NCBI GenBank assembly: GCA_947488595.1
Contig: CANKZI010000026.1
Coordinates: 1 to 34,694, forward strand
DNA length: 34,694 nt
Reading direction: 5' to 3'
DNA from: Flavobacteriaceae bacterium
GTDB lineage: Bacteria; Bacteroidota; Bacteroidia; Flavobacteriales; Flavobacteriaceae
The notes beneath the pieces were generated by a model. The model did no database searches, was not told the origin of the DNA, and saw only the letters and a list, made by a program, of their open reading frames with translations. Both the position numbers and the translations under genes were made by a program. Below, piece by piece: positions 25,603 to 34,694 of this stretch. Numbering within the stretch: position 1 is the first letter of the stretch; each line of letters opens with the position of its first letter.

Positions 25603-26499
25603 TTAATTACGAGTAAAAGTAGAAACACCTTCGTCACCATAACCGTTAATCCAGTGAATGGTTAAGGTCCCGTTAGCGTTTACTGTTCCGTCATATTCTA
25701 CATCTGTACCAAATGGCTCTGGGAAAGTGCCAGAAATCACACCACATACATCGCTAAATGTACCTTCGACTTCAAAATCCAAACCATAAATATCATACCA
25801 TAAAATATAAACACCACCAAAGGCATCCGAAATGGAATAACTACCACCACCTTCGTCTGTTATTGTTACGTTGTAAGGAAAATTGGTTATTGGGTTTTCT
25901 GCAGGAGTAGGACCAGTATCAGTAGAAGCTCCAGTTGTCAAAACGCTGTACGTCCCAGCTAAATCTGATGGACAGGCAACATTGTAAACTTGTAATGGCG
26001 TAAACGATGCGGTATTGCCTATATTACCACCGTAATTTGGCCTACCTGAGTCGGTAAGTGTTTTTATTACCGTTCCATTTTCTAGCGTCAAATCTGTAGT
26101 AATTGTAAGTTGGTCTCCTACTTCAAAATCACCTGCTACGTTTAATTGCTCAAACGCTGCGAATAAGTCATCTTGTGTGATGCTGAATGTTGAAGGAAAA
26201 GTTGTCACATTGGTTTCTAAAACACCTTTGTAAACTTCGCCGGTAATTTTTTTGTAGAAAGCCACTACATCCATCGAAACTACCTTGCCACGTGCTTCAT
26301 CAATGGTGTATCCAATATTTATTGATGATCCTGCATTTATTGCGACAAGATCAATAAATCCATCAGTTGTAGCGACTTTTTGAACATTGGCTATGGCACC
26401 TTCTGTAAGATTTAATTTCGAATCACCTCCATCTTTTTCACATGATGGAACCAGCAACACAATGGCTAGTAAGGTGAATATTAATTTAAATTTTTTCAT
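25603..26499 (-). CDS. SusCD-associated surface lipoprotein (second operon)
   Basis: Lipoprotein of 298 residues with lipobox LLVPSC (Cys20) followed by EKDGG, which resembles a surface-export signal. The N-terminal part (LTEGAIANVQKVATTDGFIDL, SINIGYTIDEARGKVVSMDV) is beta-rich. The C-terminal part starts ACPSDLAGTYSV and contains VEGTFSDVCGVISGTF and NGTLTIHWINGYGDEG. The 'ACP..L.GTY' opening and the later GTF/GTY strand recall the two lipoproteins of the first SusCD operon. It is the last gene of a minus-strand operon after susC and susD (14-nt gap) and is followed by a strong terminator. Ligand unknown. Confidence 0.75.
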   Translation of the reverse strand: MKKFKLIFTLLAIVLLVPSCEKDGGDSKLNLTEGAIANVQKVATTDGFIDLVAINAGSSINIGYTIDEARGKVVSMDVVAFYKKITGEVYKGVLETNVTTFPSTFSITQDDLFAAFEQLNVAGDFEVGDQLTITTDLTLENGTVIKTLTDSGRPNYGGNIGNTASFTPLQVYNVACPSDLAGTYSVLTTGASTDTGPTPAENPITNFPYNVTITDEGGGSYSISDAFGGVYILWYDIYGLDFEVEGTFSDVCGVISGTFPEPFGTDVEYDGTVNANGTLTIHWINGYGDEGVSTFTRN

Positions 26500-26513
26500 A
26501 ATATTTTTATTTT

Positions 26514-28214
26514 TTAGTTATCCCAAAAGATTTTATAAGTACTCGGATCTTTTTGTGCTGGGGCGTTTTGATTGGTGTTCAATTCATTCTGTGTATAATA
26601 AAAAGACACTTGGAATGGATTGTTTTGAACAGTTTGTGAATCAATAAGTGGAAATGCATCACCATTATTCAGTTGGTATTCTGGAGAAGGACCAGTTGGA
26701 TTTGCTAAAACAGGATATCCCGTTCTTCTGTAATCATTGAACTGATCAAAAGGATCTCCAAAAGTTCCCACCCATTTTTGGGTCATAATGATTTCCAATT
26801 TCTTTTCAGTTGATGCAGCGGCAAATTCAGTCATTACCTTAGCAATAAATGTAGTTACTCCAGCAGATCCGCTTAAAGTAGGTATGTTTTGAGCAGAGCC
26901 ATTTCCATCAACTACTTGATCTACTTTTGCAAAACTTGCTGTAATAGCTTGCTCAAGTTTGGTCGTGGCATTTCCTGCCAATTTATTAACGTGGATTAAT
27001 TCAGCTTGAATGTATAAAAATTCGTCGAAAGTTAAAATTCTATGCGGAGCTATTCCTGTTCCTGAGTTTCCGTCTACTACTTTGGCACTTTCGTCATCAT
27101 ACAAACCACCAGAAGGAAAAATTCCAGGATAAGTATAAGAATTTTCGGCACTAAAATCACGATTTGGACCTACACTGCCAAAACGAATAGAGAAAAATCC
27201 AGTTGATTTGTCCCAATAATCTGCTTTTGGATCTCCAGTTTCTGCATTACCTTGATCAGGTGGGAATTCTCCATTCGCCAATTGGTTGTAAAAGTAATAA
27301 GGAATTCTAGGATCAGGATTTCCGTTATGAATGTTCGGATTCATTCCTTTAAGAATTTCATAAAACCAAGGACTTTGATAAGTGCCAAATTGAGTGCTAT
27401 TGTAAGATTCTAAATACAATTTGTTACGTTCGTCAGTTGGTGACAAATTAGCAGTTTGATTGAATTGAAAATCATCAGCATTTGAAGTAAAAAAGTTATT
27501 TTCAGCTACCAAGGCGTCGAATCCTGCTTGATCAAAATCAGCTGTAAGTCTGGTTTGATTGTATAATTTTAATTTAAAAGTATTAGCAAAACGAACCCAT
27601 TTATCTGTGTCTCCACCATAAAACAAATCATCATCTGATGGTTTTTGAGTGCCTTCGTCGCTAGCGATATTGATTTTTGCGGTGTCTATTAAAGCCAAAA
27701 TAGAAGTGTAAATTTCTTTTTGGTCATCAAATTTTGGACTTACAATACCTGTAGCCAATTGGTTCGCTTCGCTGTAAGGAACGTCACCCCACAAATCAAC
27801 AGCTATTGACATTAAATAAGCTTTTTGCATTTGGGCAATACCTACATAAACCATGTCGCCTGAAGCGGTAGCTTGGCTTATCAATGTTTCAAGATTGGTC
27901 AACGTTAAATAAATACTATTCCAGTCGTTATTCATAGGAAGATTATCTGATTTCGTACCATATTGGTCTTGCTCTTCTCTTGAAGTTCCTTGGTGCGTGT
28001 AAACACTAAGAATTGTACCAGTAAAATTTTGAAAATCAGTTACATCGTTAAGATCGACTTGCGTCCCAGTTAAAAGTAAATTTAGTGGCGCAACAGTTGG
28101 ATTGTCGGTGTCTTTGTCTACATCTATAAAATCGCTGCAACTAATTGCAAACACAGACGCTATAAGCAAAGCAAACTTACCTTTGTTATTGTTTATTTTT
28201 TTAAAAAGTTTCAT
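26514..28214 (-). CDS. SusD/RagB-like lipoprotein (SusD-like_2 type)
   Basis: Surface nutrient-binding lipoprotein, partner of the upstream SusC. The 566-residue protein has lipobox VFAISC (Cys26) followed by SDFID, close to the acidic surface-export signal. Typical SusD-like_2 text includes FIDVDKDTDNPTVAPLNLLLTG, YVGIAQMQKAYLMSIAVDLWGDVPYSEA, FDEFLYIQAELI and EIIMTQKWVGTFGDPFDQFNDYRRTGYP. It differs clearly from the SusD at 14846, so the two loci are not recent copies. It lies 11 nt downstream of susC. Confidence 0.94.
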   Translation of the reverse strand: MKLFKKINNNKGKFALLIASVFAISCSDFIDVDKDTDNPTVAPLNLLLTGTQVDLNDVTDFQNFTGTILSVYTHQGTSREEQDQYGTKSDNLPMNNDWNSIYLTLTNLETLISQATASGDMVYVGIAQMQKAYLMSIAVDLWGDVPYSEANQLATGIVSPKFDDQKEIYTSILALIDTAKINIASDEGTQKPSDDDLFYGGDTDKWVRFANTFKLKLYNQTRLTADFDQAGFDALVAENNFFTSNADDFQFNQTANLSPTDERNKLYLESYNSTQFGTYQSPWFYEILKGMNPNIHNGNPDPRIPYYFYNQLANGEFPPDQGNAETGDPKADYWDKSTGFFSIRFGSVGPNRDFSAENSYTYPGIFPSGGLYDDESAKVVDGNSGTGIAPHRILTFDEFLYIQAELIHVNKLAGNATTKLEQAITASFAKVDQVVDGNGSAQNIPTLSGSAGVTTFIAKVMTEFAAASTEKKLEIIMTQKWVGTFGDPFDQFNDYRRTGYPVLANPTGPSPEYQLNNGDAFPLIDSQTVQNNPFQVSFYYTQNELNTNQNAPAQKDPSTYKIFWDN

Positions 28215-28225
28215 ATTAATTTTTT

Positions 28226-31200
28226 TTAAAATGTTAAATTAAGTTTGAATCCATATCTTTTGGCTGTTGGTGCAGAAGAAACTTCAATTCCTTGAAGTTG
28301 TGACGAACCGTAGCTAGCAGTTTCAGGGTCAAAATTAGTGTATCTTGGAACATTTGGAGCAAAATACCAAAGATTGCTACCAATTAAAGCAAAGCTAATA
28401 CTTCCAAAAGGAGTTTTTTCTAAAAATTTAGAAGGCACATCATAAGTCAGACTGGCTTCTCTCAAACGGAAAACAGTTCCGTCATAAACACTTGCTTCGT
28501 CAACGCTATTGATAGCGAATGTATTTCCACCTGCAGGAGAGAAATACAATTCGTTCATGCTCAATTGTACGCTGTTAGCTACTGGAGCTCCATTTACGAG
28601 TATCGGTTCACCAGTTGAAGGATTACCATAAAACCCCGGAATTATAAAAGTTCTTTCTCTATTCTCAGTATCTTTTGTAACACCGCGACCTAGAAGTGAT
28701 TCAATCGTAGATGATTTAACATCACCACCTTGTTTCCAATCAAATTGTGTTCTCAGACTAAATCCTTTGTAAGATAAAGTATTAATGAAACTGGCTTTGA
28801 AATCGGCATTAGGATCACCAATAATACCTGGAGTAGGATCTTGAATGATTGCACCACCACTTTGGTTAATTAAATAATTACCATTTTCATCTCTTGCAAA
28901 TTTCGTTCCGTAAAACACACCGAAAGGTTGTCCTTTAATTAAATAAGCGACTTCATTAGGATTAATTTGGATACGATCTACTCCTTCGATTAATTCGGTA
29001 ACTTCATTTCTATTTTTTGTGAATGTTGTTGCCAATGTCCATTTGAATGAAGCTGTTTTTAAAGGAACTAAAGTCATTCCAATTTCAATACCTTTATTGG
29101 TCATGGCGCCTACGTTGGTTCTTAATGTTTGAAACCCACTGGTTATGGGCACAGTAACATCTGTAATAAGATTTGTTGTTTCTTTACTGTACACGCTCAA
29201 GTCCAAGATGAATCTTCTGTTAAACAATTCGATATCTGTACCAAGCTCTATTTCCTCTGTGAATTCAGGTTCAATATTTGGATCAGAAATAAAAGAATTA
29301 TTACGAATTGGTGAGTTACCATTAAATGCTTGGCCCTGATCAAACGTTACGTTAATGAATTCTGCGGGTGCATCGTTTCCTACTTTAGCATAGGCAGCTC
29401 TAAATTTTGCAAAATTTAAAATTTTACTATCCGTTTTAAGTGCTTCGGTCAAAACAAATGAGCCGCTTAATGAAGGATAAAAATAAGAATTATTTGCTTT
29501 TGGTAAGGAAGAACTAAAGTCGTTTCTTGCAGTTGCGTTTAAGAATAAGTAATCTTTATAAGAGAATTGTGCTTCTGCAAAAATACCTACTGTTCTTTTG
29601 CGGGCTCCGCTGTCCAAAAGATTTGTAATGTTTTTGGTATTACTCATTGTAAAGATATCTGGCAAAACCATTTCTTTTCCGTAGTACACGATTCTGCTAT
29701 TATTGTTCTGAATAATGTTGTTTCCAACAAATCCTTGAAAACCAAAATCTTCACTTAATTTATAATCAAAATTAAATAACAATGTTGATTCAATATCTTG
29801 GTTTAAATAGGTATCTGTAGTTATAGAACCCAAACCGCCATCGGCTCTTGAACCCAAATCACGAACTTCAGCTCTTTCTAAATTGTACCTGTTCATACCA
29901 ATTCTATAACTTGCAGAGATATTGTCTGAAAATTTATAGTTCAAGTTAAGACCTACAACTGTTCTGTAAGTATCTGTTGTAATTTTATCATGTTCCCATG
30001 ACCATAATGGATGATCAAATTGTCCAGCCAATGGTGTTACAGAATAACCAGTTACCGGATGCTCATAAGGTAAATTCATGTCCCAGTTTCTTGCTAAAAA
30101 CAAAGCTCTTGCGAAAGATGAAGATGCTCCGTCAAATTGATTTTCACCAAAAAAACCACCAACTTGTGTTGTTTTTGCATAACTCATGTTACCACCAATC
30201 GTTAAACCATTAGGTAATTTAAAACTTCCTCCCATAGATATTGAAGTCCTGTCAAAAGTATTAAAAGGAATGTACCCATCTTGGTCTAGGTCAGAAATAG
30301 TAAGATTGAAATTACCATCTTGTCCGTTATATGATAATCCAACAGAGTTGTCATTTACTACACCAGTGTTGAACAAATCTTTTACATTGTTAGGTTTTGC
30401 TACGTAAGGAACAGTTGGTCCGAATAAATCTGGAAATGCAGCTAACATCGGTCCCCAAGTTGGAATTTCAGCGCGAGAGTCAAAACTTGGTCCCCATGAT
30501 CCGTTGGCATTGGCATAATTAAAATTTGATCCAGCACCATATTTGTTTTGGTAATCAGGTAGATTGGCAATGGTCTCAAAATAAATTCCAGAACTTACGT
30601 TAACACTCATTTTATTGCTTTTTTTAGCACTTCCAGTTCCAGATTTAGTGGTAATTACAATTACTCCATTTCTAGCTCGTGAGCCATATAAAGCTGCTGC
30701 TGCGGCACTTTTTAGCACGTTGAAAGTAGCAATATCATTCGGGTCAATACTTGACAAGCCATTTTGATAACTACCACCACCCGATATTTGGCTTGAGGTT
30801 GTAATTTCATTATTACTGTATTGTACACCGTCAACAATAATCAAAGGTTGATCGTCTCCGCTGAAAGAATTCACGCCTCGAATGGTAATTTTGTTGGAAG
30901 CTCCAGCAACACCATTGTAACGTTAATGTTTACACCGGCTACTTTTCCATTCAATGAACGAAGTAAATCTGGCTCAGATGTTTCTGTAAGTTCTTCTGAT
31001 TTAACACTGCTTACAGAATAGCCTAAATCTTTAGGATTTCTTTTGATACCGAAAGCTGTAACAACAACACCTTCTAGTTCAACAGCATCATCTAGCATTT
31101 TTACGGTTAAAGTTGTTTTGCTGGCAGTAACCTCTTGGGTTTTCATACCAATAAAACTAATTACCAATACCTGTGTAGGTGTTGCTTTGACCGAAAACTT

Positions 31201-31377
31201 TCCGTCAAAATCAGTTTGAGTTCCTGTTTGTGTTCCTTTTATAAGGACACTCACGCCAGGAAGCGGAAGACCATTGTTGTCCGAAACAGTACCGGTAACA
31301 GTCCTTTCTTGTGCAAATGAGAGCTGCACAAATAGCACAAAAAAGAGTGCTAAGTAATTTGTTAATCTAGGTTTCAT
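28226..31377 (-). pseudogene. SusC/RagA TonB-dependent transporter with a one-base frameshift
   Basis: Two overlapping frames together make one SusC protein. The upstream frame (31377-30871) has the signal peptide (YLALFFVLFVQLSFAQ), the regulatory-like domain (GTVSDNNGLPLPGVSVLIKG), a TonB-box-like segment (EGVVVTAFGIKR) and the first plug part (LLRSLNGKVAGVNINVT). It then runs into nonsense and stops. The other frame takes up exactly where expected (GVAGASNKITIRGVNSF, QPLIIVDGVQY, FNVLKSAAAAALYGSRARNG) and continues through the barrel to ...YGFKLNLTF. Adding one base near 30914-30916 (ACAATGG to ACAAATGG) restores about 1050 residues. It may be a true inactivating mutation or a sequencing error; the intact susD and lipoprotein genes downstream favour error or very recent loss. 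Confidence 0.9.
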
Positions 31378-31468
31378 ATTAATTTGATTTAGTTATGCCC
31401 AAAATTGATAATAATTCGTTAACATTCCAAATTATTGACAACAAATATTTAATTTTTAACAACTTTAT

Positions 31469-33136
31469 TCAAAAATTTGTTTTAAAACTAAGATGAACAA
31501 TCGCGTTTGCTAGTTTAATTTCTTGATTTTCAGTCTTCCCATTTGCATAAACGATGTTGAGCAAACCATTTTTGGTCAAGAGACCAAAACCAAGACCAAT
31601 TCCGAGTAAATTGGCCTCTTTTTTTGTGGTAGTATCTTTATAATATCCATAATCTACAATGTTATGTACATACAAATTGGGAGCGATAACATAACGGTAT
31701 TCGGTAATTAGCGAAGTAAATATATTGGCTTGTAAACTATTTTCGTTGAATCCTCTTATCGAATTGATACCGCCAAAACGGTACAATTCGTTGGTAATGT
31801 AAGAATCGCTTTTTAGATAATAATTTTGACTTTTTAAATTGAAACTATTTTTTTTATTGAGATAAATGGTATGCTTTAAATTAATATCGAAAAAGTATTG
31901 GCTGTTGTTTTCTGTTTTTGAAGTCCTTGATCCTAATCCCATTTTAAAATTAACGCGGGTTTTTTCTGGAAATAGAAAATCGTTGGAATGGAAATTCAAA
32001 AATTCGAAATTACTTGTCAGAAACGAATTTTTATAATCGCTAATGCTAAAATTATTCTGATTTTGTATGTCACTACTTTCGGTTGATTGATAACCTACAA
32101 AAAGTCGCGTGTTGTAAGCAAAATAAAACCCCAAATCGATGGCGGTTTTTGTGTTTTGAAAAGTGCTGTCTTGCTTAAAAATATTCAAATTTGCTTTCAA
32201 TCCCAAACGGCTTTTAAAAATATAAGGCAGTTCCATCGCAATGTTTAAAGTTTTTTGGTCATCTCCATCACTTTTCCAATATAACGTCAATGCCTCGCCC
32301 GAATTGAGTGCGTTAACAAGTAATAAATCCAAATAGCCATTAAGTCTTACATTGCTTTCGTCATCATTTGAAAACCCAATAAAACCCTCAAATTTATTAG
32401 GTTTTGATTTTTCTAAGTAAACATAAACTTTTGTAGTGTCTTTTGTAAAAAGTATTTCAGGATATTTGGTTTGACTCACAAATCGAAATTGTTCAAAATC
32501 ATTATAAATTTTCTTTAAGTTTTCTTGGTTGAATGTCTTGTTCTTGTAGGTTCTTCTTAAATTGGCTTTGTGTCCTTCCGGAAACTTGTCATATCCATTA
32601 ATGACAAAATCATTGAGCAGTCTTTTTTGTCCTAAATCGATAATTATTTCAGCAATTAAAGTGTCGTTATTAATTATAAAATGATTTAGTTTTATCTTAG
32701 AAAGTGAAAAGCCTTTACTTTCTAATTGGGCAAGCAATTGTTTTAAATAAGTACTAGTTTTTGAAATGGCAACAGTCAAAGTATCTTTATTTAAATCAAT
32801 AATTCCCGACAGTTTTTGTTTTGTATTTGTACTTATATATAGGTTTATAAATGGATTTTTTTTTCCTAATTGCAGCGAAGTCAAAAAAACAGTATCGTTT
32901 TGTCTTTCCAATCCAATAATCTGACTTTCAATGTAACCCAACCTAATGAGTTTTTCCGAAAACAAATTGACTTCGTTTTTTATCGATTTGAGGTCTTGGT
33001 GTTTATTGATGTAACCAACAGAATCAATTGTGCTCTGTTCTTGTTTCGAATCGGATGTTATTTTCAATTGTAAATTTTGGGCGCAATGGGTCCAGCAATT
33101 GAGCAAGAAGAAAAAGATACAAAGCAATTTTTTCAA
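31469..33136 (-). CDS. BamA/Omp85-superfamily outer-membrane protein
   Basis: The protein has a signal peptide (KKLLCIFFFLLNCWTHCAQ), an N-terminal POTRA-like region (FSEKLIRLGYIESQIIGL, LNDFVINGYDKFPEGHKANLRRTYKNKTFNQENLKKIYNDFEQF shows the turn-helix pattern), and a C-terminal 16-strand-type barrel. The barrel contains RFGGINSIRGFNENSL, the conserved Omp85 'RGF' motif, and the last residue is Phe. Omp85 proteins insert or export outer-membrane proteins; this one is not BamA itself by length (555 residues) and may be a TamA-like or specialised paralogue. No in-frame ATG exists near the start. The TTG at 33136 is used here; an ATG lies in the wrong frame seven nt upstream (33143), so one missing T is suspected. 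Confidence 0.8.
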   Translation of the reverse strand: MKKLLCIFFFLLNCWTHCAQNLQLKITSDSKQEQSTIDSVGYINKHQDLKSIKNEVNLFSEKLIRLGYIESQIIGLERQNDTVFLTSLQLGKKNPFINLYISTNTKQKLSGIIDLNKDTLTVAISKTSTYLKQLLAQLESKGFSLSKIKLNHFIINNDTLIAEIIIDLGQKRLLNDFVINGYDKFPEGHKANLRRTYKNKTFNQENLKKIYNDFEQFRFVSQTKYPEILFTKDTTKVYVYLEKSKPNKFEGFIGFSNDDESNVRLNGYLDLLLVNALNSGEALTLYWKSDGDDQKTLNIAMELPYIFKSRLGLKANLNIFKQDSTFQNTKTAIDLGFYFAYNTRLFVGYQSTESSDIQNQNNFSISDYKNSFLTSNFEFLNFHSNDFLFPEKTRVNFKMGLGSRTSKTENNSQYFFDINLKHTIYLNKKNSFNLKSQNYYLKSDSYITNELYRFGGINSIRGFNENSLQANIFTSLITEYRYVIAPNLYVHNIVDYGYYKDTTTKKEANLLGIGLGFGLLTKNGLLNIVYANGKTENQEIKLANAIVHLSFKTNF

Positions 33137-33321
33137 AACATAAATTTTTATAAAAATAACGCAAAAAACATCAATATAATATAAAAAACAAAAAGTTGAG
33201 AAATTCAATTGAAATAGCCATTGTTGACGGTTTAGTTTTTTACTTTGAAATCTAAAAATGACAATTCTGTATTCCTTTAAGAAACAAATAATTAGTTCTT
33301 GCAAAAATTAATGATTTAAGA

Positions 33322-33352
33322 TTTGTTTCATTAAAAATAATTGCTACATTTG
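33322..33352 (+). promoter_or_regulatory. Strong consensus promoter of the str operon
   Basis: TTTG (33322-33325), a 19-nt spacer and TACATTTG (33345-33352) match the Bacteroidetes -33/-7 consensus exactly. The start near 33358 gives a leader of about 45 nt. The leader begins with a small CCCG/CGGG hairpin (33357-33371). Confidence 0.85.
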
Positions 33353-33404
33353 CAACCCCGTAAAAAGCGGGAATTTAATATATAAGAAATTTTTAGTATT
33401 AATT

Positions 33405-33788
33405 ATGCCAACAATTCAACAATTAGTAAGAACAGGAAGAACTCAGATAACTAAGAAGAGTAAATCGGTTGCTTTAGATTCTTGTCCTCAACGAAGAGGT
33501 GTTTGTACGCGTGTTTACACTACAACTCCAAAAAAACCAAACTCTGCAATGCGTAAAGTAGCGCGTGTACGTTTGACTAATGGAAATGAAGTAAATGCCT
33601 ACATCCCTGGAGAAGGACACAATCTACAAGAGCACTCGATAGTATTAGTTAGGGGTGGAAGGGTTAAAGATTTACCAGGAGTTAGATACCACATCGTTCG
33701 TGGCGCGCTTGATACATCAGGTGTAGCTGGAAGAACGCAAAGAAGATCTAAGTATGGAGCTAAACGCCCTAAAGAAGCAAAAAAGTAA
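33405..33788 (+). CDS. rpsL: 30S ribosomal protein S12
   Basis: Decoding-centre protein of the small ribosomal subunit. The 127-residue sequence is highly conserved: [59 protein letters not shown]. The lysines of KKPNS and VKDLPGV, where changes give streptomycin resistance, are wild type. First gene of the str operon, with rpsG 22 nt downstream. Confidence 0.99.
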
Positions 33789-33810
33789 TTTAAACTTTTA
33801 AGAAAAAGAC

Positions 33811-34287
33811 ATGAGAAAAAGAGCGGCCAAAAAAAGACCCCTTTTACCAGATCCGAGGTTTAATGACCAACTGGTAACCCGTTTTGTGAACAACTTAATG
33901 TGGGACGGAAAAAAATCAACAGCTTTTAAAGTGTTTTATGATGCTATTGACATTGTAGAAGCTAAGAAGCAAGATGCTGAAAAATCATCTTTAGAAATAT
34001 GGAAAGATGCGTTAACTAACGTTATGCCTCACGTAGAAGTACGTAGTCGTCGTGTTGGTGGGGCTACATTCCAAATTCCGATGCAAATTCGCCCAGATCG
34101 TAAAATCTCCATGGCAATGAAATGGATGATTCTTTACGCTCGTAGAAGAAATGAGAAATCTATGGCTCAACGTTTGGCTTCAGAAGTTTTAGCTGCGGCT
34201 AAAGAAGAAGGTGCGGCCGTAAAAAAGAGAATGGATACTCACAAAATGGCTGAAGCAAATAAAGCATTCTCACATTTTAGATTTTAA
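33811..34287 (+). CDS. rpsG: 30S ribosomal protein S7
   Basis: Binds 16S rRNA in the head of the small subunit and nucleates its assembly. The 158-residue sequence has the S7 hallmarks [55 protein letters not shown] and MRIRPDRK-like QIRPDRK, and ends [20 protein letters not shown]. Length is normal. It lies between rpsL and fusA in the classical str order, 11 nt before fusA. Confidence 0.99.
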   Translation: MRKRAAKKRPLLPDPRFNDQLVTRFVNNLMWDGKKSTAFKVFYDAIDIVEAKKQDAEKSSLEIWKDALTNVMPHVEVRSRRVGGATFQIPMQIRPDRKISMAMKWMILYARRRNEKSMAQRLASEVLAAAKEEGAAVKKRMDTHKMAEANKAFSHFRF

Positions 34288-34298
34288 TAAATAAGGAA

Positions 34299-34658
34299 AT
34301 GGCTAGAGAACTTAAATACACTAGAAACATAGGAATTGCGGCTCATATTGATGCTGGTAAAACAACAACAACAGAGCGTATATTATTCTACACTGGAAAA
34401 TCACACAAAATTGGTGAAGTACACGATGGTGCTGCAACAATGGACTGGATGGCACAAGAGCAAGAGAGAGGTATTACTATTACTTCTGCTGCGACAACTT
34501 GTGAGTGGAATTTTCCAACGACTCAAGGTAAAGTTTTACCAGAAACATTGCCATATCACTTTAATATTATCGATACCCCAGGACACGTTGACTTTACAGT
34601 TGAAGTAAATCGTTCTTTGCGTGTACTTGATGGTTTGGTTTTCTTATTTAGTTTCTGA
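34299..34658 (+). CDS. fusA: Elongation factor G, truncated at the window edge
   Basis: GTPase that drives ribosomal translocation. The first 118 residues are canonical: [15 protein letters not shown] (G1), [12 protein letters not shown] (switch I, G2) and [11 protein letters not shown] (G3), then [13 protein letters not shown]. The reading frame then shows F-stop (TGA at 34656). This stop is not biological. From 34653 the DNA is the reverse complement of the expected continuation: reading 34694 back to 34653 gives [14 protein letters not shown], the normal EF-G text. The true gene continues beyond this window and native sequence ends at 34652. Confidence 0.95.
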   Translation: MARELKYTRNIGIAAHIDAGKTTTTERILFYTGKSHKIGEVHDGAATMDWMAQEQERGITITSAATTCEWNFPTTQGKVLPETLPYHFNIIDTPGHVDFTVEVNRSLRVLDGLVFLFSF

Positions 34659-34694
34659 TTGTGGCTCAACACCATCAACAGCACTAAATAAGAA
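34641..34694. other. Inverted fold-back at the window end (probable assembly or chimera artefact)
   Basis: TTCTTATTTAGT (34641-34652) and ACTAAATAAGAA (34683-34694) are exact inverted repeats. The 30 nt between them are antisense fusA sequence. The last 42 nt therefore belong to the opposite strand of the same gene, joined to the plus strand at 34652/34653. Confidence 0.9.

Noticed and set aside
28226..30874. A separate 882-residue protein starting at GTG 30874
   Set aside because: It begins in the middle of a SusC plug domain and its missing N-terminus is present in the neighbouring frame, so it is the second half of one frameshifted gene.
33137..33304. Long N-terminal extension of the Omp85-like protein from a TTG at 33304
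   Set aside because: The extra 56 residues precede a complete signal peptide and look like translated AT-rich spacer.
33405..33788. Possible streptomycin-resistance mutation in rpsL
   Set aside because: The lysines in TTTPKKPNS and [10 protein letters not shown] are the wild-type residues.
34653..34694. A phase-variable invertible segment bounded by 12-nt inverted repeats in fusA
   Set aside because: Inverting the 30-nt insert does not restore the normal continuation after the second repeat, the gene is essential, and the feature lies exactly at the sequence end; an artefact is simpler.

Overview
The window looks like a piece of a Flavobacteriaceae chromosome, most likely Flavobacterium. 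The DNA is AT-rich and Shine-Dalgarno-like leaders are rare. There are SusC/SusD outer-membrane uptake pairs, a giant Ig/beta-strand-repeat adhesin, Bacteroidetes-type promoters (TTTG, about 19 nt, TAnnTTTG) and a lysyl-tRNA synthetase with the C-terminal extension common in that phylum. No tRNA, rRNA, CRISPR array, insertion sequence or phage gene was seen.

Layout. 1-6500 (minus): the first 2166 codons of a very large secreted repeat protein that runs off the left edge. 6843-7988 (plus): a membrane-anchored AraC-type regulator divergent from it. 8177-11407: housekeeping genes lysS (minus), lipB (plus) and rnhB (minus). 11756-18085 (plus): a susC-susD-lipoprotein-lipoprotein operon closed by a clear intrinsic terminator. 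18195-25536: a TPR protein, mpl, radC, a yjjG-type phosphatase, an unknown secreted protein, rarA (minus), a rhomboid protease and rlmB (minus). 25603-31377 (minus): a second susC-susD-lipoprotein operon whose susC carries a one-base frameshift. 31469-33136 (minus): a BamA/Omp85-like outer-membrane protein without an in-frame ATG start. 33405 to the end (plus): the str operon rpsL-rpsG-fusA, with fusA cut by an inverted fold-back at the right edge.

How the genes relate. The two SusCD systems point toward each other from either side of a housekeeping block. Neither has a glycoside hydrolase or peptidase beside it, so their substrates cannot be read from context. Their accessory lipoproteins look related in layout and in a C-terminal 'CP...G.Y' module. 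The adhesin and the membrane-bound regulator may be a regulated surface module, but this rests only on their divergent arrangement.

The most interesting non-coding find is a structured element present twice, at about 9961-10034 and 23839-23942. Each copy lies between divergent genes. The copies have diverged in sequence but keep a nested stem-loop, including a paired change (CCAG:CTGG versus CCCG:CGGG) and a conserved bulged G. I also flag three probable sequence or assembly faults: the susC frameshift, the missing start of the Omp85 gene and the fusA fold-back. The left edge falls in a 291-nt tandem repeat, so the window may be a whole draft contig.
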